NCBI GenBank assembly: GCA_026196225.1
Contig: JAPHRD010000007.1
Coordinates: forward strand, 1 to 56,600
Length of the DNA: 56,600 nt
Reading direction: 5' to 3'
Source of the DNA: Motiliproteus sp.
Lineage (GTDB): Bacteria; Pseudomonadota; Gammaproteobacteria; Pseudomonadales; Balneatricaceae
Shown here: positions 27,880-38,492 of the stretch, in pieces
Numbering within the stretch: the first letter of the stretch is position 1
Layout of the letters: each line of letters starts with the position of its first letter
Made by a program: the position numbers and the translations under genes
Notes under the pieces: model-generated
Databases searched by the model: none
Seen by the model: only the letters and a program-made list of their open reading frames with translations
What the model was told of the DNA's origin: nothing

Positions 27880-28413
27880 CTATTTGCTTCCCTCTTTTTT
27901 GCGAGGTTGCAGTACCATGATTACCCGTTTGTCGGGGTCGTTGCTGTCGCTAAAGGCGCTGACGATATCTTTGCCCAGGTCAAACTCAATGCGGTCGCCT
28001 TTGAAGGTGTCGCCGCCTTGGATCAGCTTGGCTTTTTCTGTAAAGGTTGCGAAGTCTGCGCCCACGTCGTAATCCATCTTTAGGGCAAAGCCTTTGGTCA
28101 GCGGATCTTGCGGATTGGGGCGTTGACGGAATTTGACGGGACGGCCAACGGCAATCATCTGACTGACGCCTTGGTCATCGGAATAGATGGTGATTTTGTC
28201 GGCTTCAATCTCCATGCTGCCCTGTTTCAGGAAGACCTTGCCAATATAAACGGATATCCCTTTTTTATCGTCCATCTCGGCGCTGTCGGCCTTCAGTTCG
28301 ATGGGTTGATCCTTATCTTCGGGAAGCGCATGGCTGGCAGGTGAAAGTGCCAGCATGAACAGCGCAGCAATACTCAGGCAACAGTGCCAAAACAGCCCAT
28401 TATTGCGGTTCAT
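27880..28413 (-). CDS. lptA: LPS transport periplasmic protein LptA
   Basis: This 177-residue secreted OstA-like protein has a signal peptide at residues 1-29 (LSIAALFMLALSPASHA, cut after SHA) and then a beta-jellyroll (PIELKADSAEMDDKKGI, VYIGKVFLKQGSMEIEADKI). LptA multimers bridge LptC and LptD across the periplasm. Its start overlaps the lptC end by 14 bp. Confidence 0.95.
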   Translation of the reverse strand: MNRNNGLFWHCCLSIAALFMLALSPASHALPEDKDQPIELKADSAEMDDKKGISVYIGKVFLKQGSMEIEADKITIYSDDQGVSQMIAVGRPVKFRQRPNPQDPLTKGFALKMDYDVGADFATFTEKAKLIQGGDTFKGDRIEFDLGKDIVSAFSDSNDPDKRVIMVLQPRKKEGSK

Positions 28414-28960
28414 GGATTCCTCGTACGTTGTTAAGCAGCTTTAAGCGATCTTCAGCAAAAAAGGCCTGCATACCAATGGAATGCATCTGCCCGGTTCTGT
28501 TGTGCAGAGTAACAGCTGTGTCAGTTTCCGCATAGTCATTATCCGGTTCGATGCGCAGATATTCGGTCTCCATTCGGAATCCGTCGGTCACCTGTTCGGT
28601 AACACGTACGTCGCGATGAAGCTCTACTTCCTGCTGGTCTGGGCCAACTTCGCCCAATTCCGCCACGACCCTGACCGGGCTTTTATCGGTGCGGTAGATC
28701 ATCAGTTCCGGAGTTTCCAGAGTGGTTATATCAGTAGCAGGATAGTGGTTGGTTCGGGTGGAGGTCAGGCGCTGTTTTAACTGGCCCTGTTGATCGAATT
28801 CGCTGGTCACCGAGTTGACCATAAAACCATCGATCTCTTTTGCGGCATCAAGTGGGTTTTTGAATGCTACGGGTGCTACAGGTTCGTAGAATCCCCAGTA
28901 ACCCAAAATCAGTGCTGACAGCGTCATGGTGAGCGCCAGTTTGAGTTTGCGCTTACTCAT
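28400..28960 (-). CDS. lptC: LPS export protein LptC
   Basis: The 186-residue bitopic protein has an N-terminal transmembrane helix (LKLALTMTLSALILGYWGF) and a periplasmic LptC jellyroll (DGFMVNSVTSEFDQQGQLKQ). It receives LPS from LptBFG and passes it to LptA. ATG 28960 is chosen over an upstream TTG; it overlaps the kdsC stop by 8 bp. Confidence 0.94.
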   Translation of the reverse strand: MSKRKLKLALTMTLSALILGYWGFYEPVAPVAFKNPLDAAKEIDGFMVNSVTSEFDQQGQLKQRLTSTRTNHYPATDITTLETPELMIYRTDKSPVRVVAELGEVGPDQQEVELHRDVRVTEQVTDGFRMETEYLRIEPDNDYAETDTAVTLHNRTGQMHSIGMQAFFAEDRLKLLNNVRGIHEPQ

Positions 28961-29489
28961 CGTAGCCTTCAATGTAAGGGGCTAGCATTGAATCTAGTGT
29001 GCCTTGGGCGGTCATGATCAATTCGCACAGTTCTCTGACGGCGCCTTCGCCTCCAGAGCGCGCAGAGCACCAGTGGGCCCGTTTTTTCACAGCATCGGCA
29101 GCGTTGGGGACCGAGGCGGTAAATTTGACCGCAGCCATTGCCAGCAAATCGGGCCAGTCATCCCCCATAAAGGCGGTGTTGTCTGCATTGAAGCCGCTGG
29201 CCTGCCAGAGTTCCTGTAATGCGTCGAGCTTATCCTCGCGGCCCGGATAGAGGTGTTTAATGCCAAGATCCTTGACCCGTTTTGCTACAGCCGGGTTGTT
29301 TCGACCGGTAATGATGGCGACATCGACACCCGAGTTTTGCAGCATCTTGATACCATGGCCGTCCAGGGTGTTGAATACCTTCAGAGCTTCACCCTGTTCG
29401 TTGAAATAGAGGCGGCCGTCGGTGAGTACGCCGTCTACATCCAGTACCAGCAGCCGGATCGATTTCAGTTGTTCGTTGATGGATTCCAT
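28953..29489 (-). CDS. kdsC: 3-deoxy-D-manno-octulosonate 8-phosphate phosphatase
   Basis: This 178-residue HAD-superfamily phosphatase makes free Kdo for LPS inner core. The catalytic LVLDVDGVLTDGRLYF holds both Asp residues; IITGRNNPAV and FMGDDWPDLLAM are motifs II and III. The short form without a cap domain acts as a tetramer. It is 30 bp after kdsD and overlaps lptC. Confidence 0.96.
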   Translation of the reverse strand: MESINEQLKSIRLLVLDVDGVLTDGRLYFNEQGEALKVFNTLDGHGIKMLQNSGVDVAIITGRNNPAVAKRVKDLGIKHLYPGREDKLDALQELWQASGFNADNTAFMGDDWPDLLAMAAVKFTASVPNAADAVKKRAHWCSARSGGEGAVRELCELIMTAQGTLDSMLAPYIEGYDE

Positions 29490-29519
29490 AAGGGTCAGAC
29501 GTCAGCCTTGGTGGTTGGT

Positions 29520-30494
29520 TCAGAGAACGCCAGCACGAAGCAGGTCGTGCATGTTGAGGGCGCCGATGGGGTGTTGCTGTTGATCGACTACGATCAGGCC
29601 GTTGATCTTTTTCTCTTCCATAATATGCAATGCCTCAGCTGCCAGCAGTTCCTGCTCTACTACGGTGCAGTGGGTGGTCATCACTTCGGCAATAGGGGTG
29701 GTTTTGAGATCCAGATCCAGATCCAGGGTCCGTCTCAGGTCACCATCGGTGAAGATTCCCGCCAATACGCCTTGAGCATTTACGACAGCAGCCATTCCCA
29801 TGCCTTTATTGCTGATTTCGAGCAGGGTGTCGCTGAGTACGGTGTTTTCATTCACCACCGGCAGACGTTCGCCTACGTGCATCAGGTCTTTGACCTTCAG
29901 TAATAGTTTGCGTCCCAGTGCTCCGCCCGGGTGGGAGAATGCAAAGTCTTCCGCACTGAATCCCCGAGCTTCCAGCAATGCAATAGCCAGCGCGTCTCCC
30001 ATCACCAGGGTCGCCGTGGTGCTGGAAGTGGGGGCCAGATCTAGTGGGCAGGCTTCTTTCTCAGTGTTGATGTGCAAGCTGGCTTCGGCACTGCGGGCTA
30101 AGACTGATTCGGGGTTGCCGGTCATGCTAATCAAAGGGATGTTGATGCGTTTGATCAGCGGTAGCAGGGTGACTACTTCGGCTGTAGTGCCAGAGTGGGA
30201 TAGGGCAAGAACCACGTCATTTTCGGTGATCATTCCAAGATCGCCGTGGCTGGCTTCCCCTGGGTGAACGAAAAATGAAGGTGTGCCGGTGCTCGCAAGC
30301 GTTGCGGCAATCTTTCTACCGATATGCCCAGATTTGCCCATGCCGGTAACGATGACCCGCCCTTTGCAGGACAGCATGAGGTCGCAGGCGCGGGTGAAGT
30401 TTCCATCCAGAGCCTGTTCTAGCTCCTGAACCGCCTGGCTCTCAAGACTGATGGTTCGGCGGGCTGATTGAATAAAGTTTCCGGTTTGGCTCAT
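29520..30494 (-). CDS. kdsD: D-arabinose 5-phosphate isomerase
   Basis: The 324-residue enzyme converts ribulose 5-phosphate to arabinose 5-phosphate, the first step to Kdo. It has an SIS domain (about residues 40-175; GRVIVTGMGKSGHIGRKIAATLAS in the family pattern; HPGEASHGDLGM) and two C-terminal CBS domains (about 205-324). It sits 29 bp after yrbG and 30 bp before kdsC, the conserved order. Confidence 0.95.
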   Translation of the reverse strand: MSQTGNFIQSARRTISLESQAVQELEQALDGNFTRACDLMLSCKGRVIVTGMGKSGHIGRKIAATLASTGTPSFFVHPGEASHGDLGMITENDVVLALSHSGTTAEVVTLLPLIKRINIPLISMTGNPESVLARSAEASLHINTEKEACPLDLAPTSSTTATLVMGDALAIALLEARGFSAEDFAFSHPGGALGRKLLLKVKDLMHVGERLPVVNENTVLSDTLLEISNKGMGMAAVVNAQGVLAGIFTDGDLRRTLDLDLDLKTTPIAEVMTTHCTVVEQELLAAEALHIMEEKKINGLIVVDQQQHPIGALNMHDLLRAGVL

Positions 30495-30523
30495 GGATGT
30501 TTTTAGACTGCCTGCTGTAAGGG

Positions 30524-31489
30524 TTAGCGAGTGGCCATATAGTATAGCAAGCCGAGATAGGCTGAATAGCCCAGCAATAAGACGATACCTTCATTGCGAC
30601 TGACTTTGCCTTTACTTGTGACATGGGCAAAGGCTAGCAGTGCCAAAGTGAATCCCATCATGATGCCGAAATCCCGCCATAGCACCTCTGAACCGAAGCT
30701 AAAGGGCTTGATTAAACCAGGCAGAGGCATGACTGCCAGCAAATTGAAGATATTAGAGCCGACGATATTGCCGATGGCGATATCATGGTGCCCCTTGAGA
30801 GCGCTGGCGATGGATGCGGCTAGTTCAGGCAGGCTGGTGCCGATAGCAACAATGGTTAGCCCGATCACCAGTTCGCTAACTCCCAGCTCCAGAGCGATTT
30901 CAGTCGCGCCCCAAACTAAGAGGCGTGAACTGCCTGCAAGCAATACCAAGCCCACCACTACCCAGATTAAGGCAGGGGCGAGGGCGATGTCAGGTAGTTC
31001 TTCTTCCTCGTGTTCGACTTCACTGGGGTCTGCGTAGCGCTGGAATCGGGCGAACAGATAAAGACAAATGACCAAACCCAGTAAAAGCACGATGCCGTCG
31101 AAACGATCCAATTGGCCGTCAAACAGAATCAGTCCAACGCCGGCTGTAACAATCACCAATAAAGGTAACTCTTTACGCATTAGGCCGGTTTTGACCGGCA
31201 GGGGAGCAACCAAGGCTGTGGCTCCAAGTACCAAGCCGATGTTGGCAATATTGGATCCCAGTGCGTTACCAATGGCTAGTCCACCGGAATCGGTATAGGC
31301 AGCGATCGAGGAAACCAGCATCTCTGGCGCCGATGTGCCCAGTGATACGATGGTGAGACCGATCAGCATCGGTGACATGCCCAGATTCTTGGCGGTACCG
31401 GCTGCACCGATAACAAACCGGTCGGCACTCCAGATCAAAATCAGGAAGCCGGCAAGAATGGCAGCGGCGGGATAAAGCATCTCAGTCAT
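30524..31489 (-). CDS. yrbG: Calcium/sodium antiporter YrbG
   Basis: The 321-residue membrane protein has about ten helices and two inverted alpha-repeats, SLGTSAPEMLVSSIAAY and AIGTSLPELAASIASAL, which form the cation site of the Ca2+/cation antiporter superfamily. ATG 31489 has GGA 8 bp upstream. The longer frame from 31573 adds a hydrophobic, non-family tail and is rejected. It diverges from mlaF and precedes kdsD as in enterobacteria. Confidence 0.94.
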   Translation of the reverse strand: MTEMLYPAAAILAGFLILIWSADRFVIGAAGTAKNLGMSPMLIGLTIVSLGTSAPEMLVSSIAAYTDSGGLAIGNALGSNIANIGLVLGATALVAPLPVKTGLMRKELPLLVIVTAGVGLILFDGQLDRFDGIVLLLGLVICLYLFARFQRYADPSEVEHEEEELPDIALAPALIWVVVGLVLLAGSSRLLVWGATEIALELGVSELVIGLTIVAIGTSLPELAASIASALKGHHDIAIGNIVGSNIFNLLAVMPLPGLIKPFSFGSEVLWRDFGIMMGFTLALLAFAHVTSKGKVSRNEGIVLLLGYSAYLGLLYYMATR

Positions 31490-31605
31490 GAGGTTTCCAA
31501 TGCACTTGGTCAGAAAGGCGCTAATGTAATGACAGCTGAAGCTAAAAACAAGGGTAGAACTAATCCAGATCAAGCCTTCGGCGCTACCCTTCGATGGATC
31601 ACAAA

Positions 31606-31614
31606 TGCTATAGT
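31606..31614 (+). promoter_or_regulatory. Candidate extended -10 promoter of the mla operon
   Basis: TGCTATAGT gives an extended -10 (TGN-TATAGT) about 60 bp upstream of the mlaF ATG. No good -35 hexamer is seen, as is common for extended -10 promoters. Confidence 0.35.
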
Positions 31615-31672
31615 AGCGCCGCCGGTTGTTCCAATGATGATATTTTACCGGTATCGGATTTAAAGAGAGTTC

Positions 31673-32485
31673 ATGGATTCGTTAGACGATTACATCATCG
31701 AGATAGAGGGCATGACCTTTTCGCGAGGGGAACGCGCTATCTTCGACAATATTTCCCTACGCATACCTCAGGGTAAAGTTACCGCCATTATGGGGCCCAG
31801 TGGCACCGGTAAAACCACGCTGTTGAAGTTGATTGGTGGACAGATCCGTCCAGACAGTGGCTGCATTCGTGTAGAGGGGCTGGATATACCCAAATTAAAC
31901 CGGGGTGAGTTGTTTGAAATTCGCTCCCGCATGGGCATGCTGTTTCAAAGCGGCGCTTTGTTCTCAGACCTCAGTGTGTTTGAGAATGTTGCCTTCCCGC
32001 TACGGGTTCACACCCAACTGCCTGAAGACATGATTCGTGACCTGGTGTTCATGAAGTTGCAATCAGTGGGTCTTCGGGGCGCGGTTGAATTGATGCCCAG
32101 TGAACTTTCTGGCGGTATGGCACGTCGAGTTGCATTGGCCAGGGCAATTGCCCTGGATCCGGACATTCTGATGTACGACGAGCCTTTCACTGGTCAGGAC
32201 CCCATTGCTATGGGAGTGCTTGTTAAGCTGATCAAGACCCTCAATAAGACCTTGGGACACACCAGTATCGTGGTTTCTCACGATATACAGGAGACCCTCA
32301 GCATTGCCGATTACATCTATTTGGTGGCGGATGGGCATGTGGTTGCCCAAGGCACAACTCAGGAGCTGTTGGCAGAGACTTCGCCAAAGGTCAAACAGTT
32401 TATGCAGGGACTGCCTGATGGGCCGGTACCTTTCCATTTCGATGCCCCGGATTATCTTCAGGATATGCTCGGAGGTGAGCAATGA
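31673..32485 (+). CDS. mlaF: Phospholipid transport ATPase MlaF
   Basis: This 270-residue ABC ATPase belongs to the MlaFEDB complex that keeps outer-membrane lipid asymmetry. It has Walker [33 protein letters not shown] (Q-loop region), signature LSGGMARR and Walker [14 protein letters not shown]. It is the first gene of mlaFEDCB; its TGA overlaps the mlaE ATG by 4 bp (ATGA). Confidence 0.96.
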   Translation: MDSLDDYIIEIEGMTFSRGERAIFDNISLRIPQGKVTAIMGPSGTGKTTLLKLIGGQIRPDSGCIRVEGLDIPKLNRGELFEIRSRMGMLFQSGALFSDLSVFENVAFPLRVHTQLPEDMIRDLVFMKLQSVGLRGAVELMPSELSGGMARRVALARAIALDPDILMYDEPFTGQDPIAMGVLVKLIKTLNKTLGHTSIVVSHDIQETLSIADYIYLVADGHVVAQGTTQELLAETSPKVKQFMQGLPDGPVPFHFDAPDYLQDMLGGEQ

Positions 32486-33264
32486 TCGATCAGCTGCAGG
32501 CATTAGGGTTTACTGGTCTGAATAAACTGGCTGCCCTGGGGCGCTCGTTTATTATGCTGTTCCATTCACTGTGTTACTTCCCTAATCCGCGAGTGGGTTT
32601 TCCGCTATTGATTAAGCAACTGCACTTTGTTGGTGTGTTGTCGCTGATAATTATTGTTGTATCTGGACTCTTTATCGGCATGGTGTTGAGCCTGCAGGGT
32701 TACACCATTTTGGTAGATTATGGTTCAGAACAGGCTGTAGGGCAGATGGTGGCACTCAGCTTGGTTCGGGAACTGTCTCCGGTGGTTGCAGGTTTGCTGT
32801 TTGCAGGTCGAGCCGGTTCGGCATTGACTGCCGAAATCGGGTTGATGAAGGCAACAGAGCAGCTATCCAGCATGGAGATGATAGGTGTTGACCCGCTGCG
32901 TCGTATTGTCGCGCCGCGCTTCTGGGCTGGATTTATATCTTTGCCGCTACTGTCGATGATTTTTAGTGTTGTTGGCATTTGGGGTGGATTGTTAGTTGGT
33001 GTGGATTGGTTAGGTATATATGAAGGCTCTTTCTGGGCCAATATGCAGGCCGCGGTAGATTTTCGCATTGATGTTTTGAACGGAATTATTAAAGCCATCG
33101 TGTTTGGCTATGTAGTGACCTGGATCGCAGTGTTCCAGGGCTACGATTGTATTCCCACCTCTGAAGGTATCAGCCAGGCGACCACCAAAACGGTGGTTTA
33201 TTCCTCGCTATCGATCCTGGGCGTGGACTTCTTATTGACAGCGCTGATGTTTGGAGACCTGTAA
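32482..33264 (+). CDS. mlaE: Phospholipid transport permease MlaE
   Basis: The 260-residue permease has five or six helices and the conserved MlaE segments [21 protein letters not shown], in family pattern, and [23 protein letters not shown]. It forms the inner-membrane channel with MlaF, MlaD and MlaB. It overlaps mlaF by 4 bp and is 2 bp before mlaD. Confidence 0.96.
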   Translation: MIDQLQALGFTGLNKLAALGRSFIMLFHSLCYFPNPRVGFPLLIKQLHFVGVLSLIIIVVSGLFIGMVLSLQGYTILVDYGSEQAVGQMVALSLVRELSPVVAGLLFAGRAGSALTAEIGLMKATEQLSSMEMIGVDPLRRIVAPRFWAGFISLPLLSMIFSVVGIWGGLLVGVDWLGIYEGSFWANMQAAVDFRIDVLNGIIKAIVFGYVVTWIAVFQGYDCIPTSEGISQATTKTVVYSSLSILGVDFLLTALMFGDL

Positions 33265-33266
33265 TT

Positions 33267-33725
33267 ATGCGCATGCGGACGATTGAACTGGGCGTTGGGG
33301 CCTTTATCTTTGCAGGCTTTTTGGCGCTGGTTGTGTTGATAGTGAACGTTAGTGGACTGACCTTATCCACCAATGAAGAGGGCTATCGGATCTATGCGCG
33401 GTTTGAGAACATCGGTGGCTTGACGGTGCGCTCCAAAGTGACCATTTCAGGTGTCGCCATCGGTAAGGTAACTAATATCACCATCGATCCCGATGCGCTA
33501 AAGGCGCTGGTTGAGATGGAGATCGAACCACAGTACGACTACCTGACTCTGGACAGTTCTGCAGCGATCCTTACTGCTGGGCTGTTGGGAGAAAAATATA
33601 TCGGTATCTCCGTCGGTGCAGACGAAGAGATGATGGCCGACGGTGATGAAATAGAAGATACCCAGTCGGCGCTGGTGCTTGAAGAGCTGATTGGTAAGTT
33701 CCTGTTCAATAAGGTCAACGAGTAA
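33267..33725 (+). CDS. mlaD: Phospholipid-binding MCE protein MlaD
   Basis: The 152-residue protein has an N-terminal anchor helix (GVGAFIFAGFLALVVLIV) and one MCE domain (YRIYARFENIGGLTVRSKV, ITIDPDALKALVEMEI, AGLLGEKYIGISVG). MlaD forms the hexameric ring through which lipids pass. It has the normal length for gamma-proteobacterial MlaD. Confidence 0.95.
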   Translation: MRMRTIELGVGAFIFAGFLALVVLIVNVSGLTLSTNEEGYRIYARFENIGGLTVRSKVTISGVAIGKVTNITIDPDALKALVEMEIEPQYDYLTLDSSAAILTAGLLGEKYIGISVGADEEMMADGDEIEDTQSALVLEELIGKFLFNKVNE

Positions 33726-33759
33726 CAGGTTAGACCCAGACAACTAGAGAGTTGAATTG

Positions 33760-34395
33760 ATGATACCGTTGAAGCGTATTTTTGTTTCCCTGTTTTTATC
33801 TTTGCTGCTGGCTGTGCCCGCTCAGGCCTCCTGGATGGAAGCCCGTGAACTGGTTGACGGTGCTACTCAGGAGATGGTGAAACTGCTGGGTGATCCTAGC
33901 CTTAAGGAAGAGTCCGCCTTTCCTCAGTTGTTTGACGGTGTTGATAATGTGCTGACTCCGGTGGTGGATTTTGATCGCATCGCCCGTGGTGTCATGGCGA
34001 AATACTACCGTCAGGCCAATGATGACCAGCGTGCTCGGTTTGCAGGTGTATTCAAGAATGCACTGGTAAAAACCTACGCTAAAGCACTAGCGGCCTTCAG
34101 CTTCGATCGTTATGAAATTGTTAAAAACGTCAAGCCCAGCAAAAAGCCCAAGAAGCAAACGGTTAAAGTCGATGTCTTCGGCGTTGATGGCAACAAGTAC
34201 CAGCTGATCTATTTTGTGTTGCAGGGCAAGACTGGTGAATGGAAAATTACCAATGTCCACATGGACGGTATCAACCTACGTCAGATCTTTAAAAACCAGT
34301 TTGCTGAAGCGGTTAACGGTCGCAAAGGCGATATCGACCAGGTGATTGAAGCTTGGGCTGATCTGGTTGATACCAGTCCCGCCAAGGGAAGTTGA
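33760..34395 (+). CDS. mlaC: Periplasmic phospholipid-binding protein MlaC
   Basis: This 211-residue lipid carrier shuttles between MlaA in the outer membrane and MlaFEDB. The signal peptide ends at AQA (residues 1-22, FVSLFLSLLLAVPAQA). The body carries the Tol-Tol-Ttg2 family pattern VDFDRIARGVMAKYYRQA. ATG 33760 follows directly on an in-frame TTG; the ATG is preferred. It is 34 bp after mlaD. Confidence 0.94.
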   Translation: MIPLKRIFVSLFLSLLLAVPAQASWMEARELVDGATQEMVKLLGDPSLKEESAFPQLFDGVDNVLTPVVDFDRIARGVMAKYYRQANDDQRARFAGVFKNALVKTYAKALAAFSFDRYEIVKNVKPSKKPKKQTVKVDVFGVDGNKYQLIYFVLQGKTGEWKITNVHMDGINLRQIFKNQFAEAVNGRKGDIDQVIEAWADLVDTSPAKGS

Positions 34396-34397
34396 TC

Positions 34398-34706
34398 ATG
34401 AAGGCCAAATTGATCGACATCGATGGCGGCTGGCGCATTGAAGGTGACATCAACTACAAAACGGTCGTTGCCCTTAGGAATGAGGGTGAGGCTCGATTGC
34501 AGCGCACCTCCAGTCCCTGTTTATTTGATTTTTCCTCTGTTGAGCAGGTGAATACTTCGGCGCTTTCGCTGCTACTTTGTTGGTATCGAAAGGCCAAGTC
34601 CCTGAAATTGCAGTTGGAATTCGTCAACCTGCCTTCCGAGCTAATCGCTATTGCTGAAATGAGTGATCTTAGCTCGGTGCTGGAGAAGCCCGTCCATCCA
34701 TCCTGA
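34398..34706 (+). CDS. mlaB: STAS-domain protein MlaB
   Basis: The 102-residue protein has a STAS fold (CLFDFSSVEQVNTSALSLLL) and binds MlaF, being needed for the stability and activity of the transporter. It starts 2 bp after mlaC at ATG 34398; an in-frame TTG at 34392 lies in the mlaC stop and is rejected. Confidence 0.9.
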   Translation: MKAKLIDIDGGWRIEGDINYKTVVALRNEGEARLQRTSSPCLFDFSSVEQVNTSALSLLLCWYRKAKSLKLQLEFVNLPSELIAIAEMSDLSSVLEKPVHPS

Positions 34707-34712
34707 TTCGAT

Positions 34713-34761
34713 GGTAATGCTAGTGATTTCGCCTTTTTCGGCGGATTTCTATATCATTACC
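34713..34761 (+). other. Two-tier hairpin between mlaB and ibaG
   Basis: GGTAATG (34713-34719) pairs perfectly with CATTACC (34755-34761). Nested inside, CGCC pairs with GGCG around a T-rich loop, with about 10-nt internal loops on both sides. There is no T tract, so it does not look like a normal terminator. It may be an RNA processing or stability element inside the operon. Confidence 0.35.
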
Positions 34762-34801
34762 GGTTCAAATTTATCTGTGTTATCTGTATTTGGAGTGCAT
34801 C

Positions 34802-35044
34802 ATGCAAGCATCAGAGGTTAAGCAGCTTGTAGAACAGCAGCTTGAGGGCTGTGAGGTGATTACCGCCGGAGAAGGTTGTGATTTTCAAGTAACGGTCGTT
34901 GGAGATGCTTTTCAGGGTCTATCGCCCGTAAAAAAACAGCAGTTGGTTTATGCCTGCCTGACTGACCAGATCGCCAACGGTACCATCCATGCGCTGACTA
35001 TTCGCGCCTATACTCCAGAGCAATGGAAAGCTTTAAACCCGTAG
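34802..35044 (+). CDS. ibaG: BolA-family protein IbaG (YrbA)
   Basis: The 80-residue BolA-like protein starts at ATG 34802 with GGAG 7 bp upstream. It shows the family pattern GCDFQVTVVGDAFQGLSPVKKQQ and a C-terminal helix with HALTIRAYTPEQW. IbaG works with monothiol glutaredoxins in iron-sulfur handling and affects acid stress and envelope phenotypes. Its place between mlaB and murA is conserved. Confidence 0.92.
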   Translation: MQASEVKQLVEQQLEGCEVITAGEGCDFQVTVVGDAFQGLSPVKKQQLVYACLTDQIANGTIHALTIRAYTPEQWKALNP

Positions 35045-35074
35045 CGCAAATTTGCCCTAGGCCCGCTGTTATGA

Positions 35075-36403
<1,329 letters not shown>

Positions 36404-36449
36404 TAAAAGCCATTAGGCTAACTGGACTTAGATTTAGAGCTGAAACAGC

Positions 36450-37091
36450 ATGAAACAACCGATTACCATCGCCCTGTCGAAAGGCCGTATCCTTAAAGAG
36501 ACGCTGCCCTTGCTGGAACAGGCAGATATTCGTCCCGCAGAAGATATTTCCAAGAGCCGGAAGCTGATTTTTGACACCAATCATGAGCATATTAAGTTGC
36601 TGGTGATTCGGGCGACCGATGTGCCTACTTATGTTGAATACGGTGCAGCGGATATGGGCGTGGCCGGTAAAGATGTGCTGATGGAGTACGGTGGCACCGC
36701 GTTATACGAGCCGCTGGATCTGAATATCTCACGTTGTCGGTTGATGACTGCTGGGATGGTCAATGCTGAGCCCGTTAAAGGCCGGCTCAAAGTGGCCAGT
36801 AAATTCGTCAATGTTACCAAACAATATTTTGCCGAGAAGGGTGTCCAGGTGGATATTATCAAACTCTACGGTGCCATGGAATTAGCGCCCATCATGGGGC
36901 TGGCTGATCGAATCGTCGATATTGTTGATACCGGCAATACCTTGCGGGCTAACGGCATGGAACCGCTGGAACTGATTGCACCGATTAGTACACGGCTGGT
37001 GGTTGGTAAGGCCGCGATGAAGATGAAACACGCCCAGATTCAGCCCATTATCGAGCAGTTGGGACAAGCCGTTAAGGCGGAAGCCGAGTAA
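36450..37091 (+). CDS. hisG: ATP phosphoribosyltransferase, short form HisG
   Basis: The 213-residue enzyme catalyses the first step of histidine synthesis. It is the short HisG(S) form, without the C-terminal regulatory domain, and so needs the HisZ subunit, which is not in this window. Motifs include [38 protein letters not shown] (in pattern) and [15 protein letters not shown], the PRPP site. It is 4 bp before hisD. Confidence 0.96.
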   Translation: MKQPITIALSKGRILKETLPLLEQADIRPAEDISKSRKLIFDTNHEHIKLLVIRATDVPTYVEYGAADMGVAGKDVLMEYGGTALYEPLDLNISRCRLMTAGMVNAEPVKGRLKVASKFVNVTKQYFAEKGVQVDIIKLYGAMELAPIMGLADRIVDIVDTGNTLRANGMEPLELIAPISTRLVVGKAAMKMKHAQIQPIIEQLGQAVKAEAE

Positions 37092-37095
37092 GACT

Positions 37096-38415
37096 ATGAG
37101 TGATTCTTCCATTTCAATTGCCCGATTAAACTACTCCGACGCCGATTTTTCCGAGCGTTTGGATAAGCTGCTGGCCTGGGAAGAGGTATCGGACCAGAAG
37201 GTCAATCAGATCGTCGATGAGATTTTGGCGCAGGTGCGTCAGCATGGTGACTCAGCGGTCGTGGAATACAGCAACCGTTTTGATCGCCTTAATGTCAGCG
37301 CTATGGCGGAGTTGGAATTTACTCAGGACCAGCTCCAGCAGGCCCTGGCGACGATCTCCGATGAGCAGCGTCAGGCCCTGGAAGTTGCGGCGCAACGGGT
37401 CAACGATTACCACCAGCATCAAAAGCAGGATTCCTGGCAATACCGTGAGGCTGACGGCACTCTGCTCGGTCAGCAGGTCACTCCAATGGATCGGGTGGGT
37501 ATCTACGTTCCCGGTGGAAAAGCCTCTTATCCTTCCTCGGTGCTGATGAACGCTATTCCAGCCAAAGTCGCTGGGGTGAAAGAGATTATCATGGTGGTTC
37601 CTATCCCCGATGGTGAGGTTAATCCGTTGGTGCTGGCAGCGGCCGCACTCTCTGGCGTTGATCGCGTATTTGGTGTCGGTGGGGCTCAAGCAGTGGCGGC
37701 ACTGGCTTATGGCACTGAAACCGTGCCTAAAGTCGACAAGATTGTCGGCCCCGGCAATATCTTTGTGGCCACCGCCAAGCGCGCTGTTTTTGGCTTGGTA
37801 GGTATCGATATGATCGCCGGACCATCAGAGATTCTGGTGGTGTGTGATGGTCAGACCGATCCAGATTGGGTTGCCATGGATCTGTTTTCCCAAGCAGAGC
37901 ACGATGAAGATGCCCAGCCTATTCTGATCAGCACCGACAGTGATTTTATTGATCAGGTCCAACAGAGCATTGAAAAATTGCTACCCACCATGGAGCGTCA
38001 ATCGATTATCGAAGTGTCGCTGCGAAATCGGGCGGCACTTATTGCAGTAGATAATATCGATCAGGCGTTGGAGCTGATTAACCGTATTGCGCCTGAACAT
38101 CTGGAACTATCGGTGGATAATCCAGAACAGCTATTGCCATCGATTCGTCACGCTGGCGCGATCTTTATGGGGCGCTATACCGCCGAGGCCCTGGGCGATT
38201 ACTGTGCAGGCCCTAACCATGTCTTGCCTACTTCAGGTACCGCGCGTTTTTCTTCGCCGTTGGGGGTTTATGACTTCCAGAAGCGTTCATCGCTTATCCA
38301 GTTTTCGCCGGATGGTGCTTCTGAGATGGGGAAAGTGGCTTCGGTACTAGCTCGCGGCGAGAGTCTTACAGCTCACGCCCGCTCTGCCGAATACCGCATC
38401 AAAAAGGATGGTTGA
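37096..38415 (+). CDS. hisD: Histidinol dehydrogenase
   Basis: The 439-residue zinc enzyme oxidises histidinol to histidine in two steps. It carries [46 protein letters not shown] (catalytic and zinc residues) and [12 protein letters not shown]. It is co-transcribed with hisG. In Pseudomonas hisC follows here, but in this window hisD is followed by a terminator and convergent algW. Confidence 0.97.
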   Translation: MSDSSISIARLNYSDADFSERLDKLLAWEEVSDQKVNQIVDEILAQVRQHGDSAVVEYSNRFDRLNVSAMAELEFTQDQLQQALATISDEQRQALEVAAQRVNDYHQHQKQDSWQYREADGTLLGQQVTPMDRVGIYVPGGKASYPSSVLMNAIPAKVAGVKEIIMVVPIPDGEVNPLVLAAAALSGVDRVFGVGGAQAVAALAYGTETVPKVDKIVGPGNIFVATAKRAVFGLVGIDMIAGPSEILVVCDGQTDPDWVAMDLFSQAEHDEDAQPILISTDSDFIDQVQQSIEKLLPTMERQSIIEVSLRNRAALIAVDNIDQALELINRIAPEHLELSVDNPEQLLPSIRHAGAIFMGRYTAEALGDYCAGPNHVLPTSGTARFSSPLGVYDFQKRSSLIQFSPDGASEMGKVASVLARGESLTAHARSAEYRIKKDG

Positions 38416-38430
38416 GCAGAGCGTCTACTA

Positions 38431-38460
38431 AAAAAGGGCCATAACGGCCCTTTTTTATTT
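38431..38460 (+). terminator. Intrinsic terminator after hisD
   Basis: AAAAAGGGCC-ATAAC-GGCCCTTTTTT is a 10-bp stem followed by a T-rich tract on both strands. It can stop the murA-hisGD transcript and also the convergent algW transcript. Confidence 0.9.
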
Positions 38461-38492
38461 TCTGAAAATGCTGAATTTTTCCAGAGTCTTGT

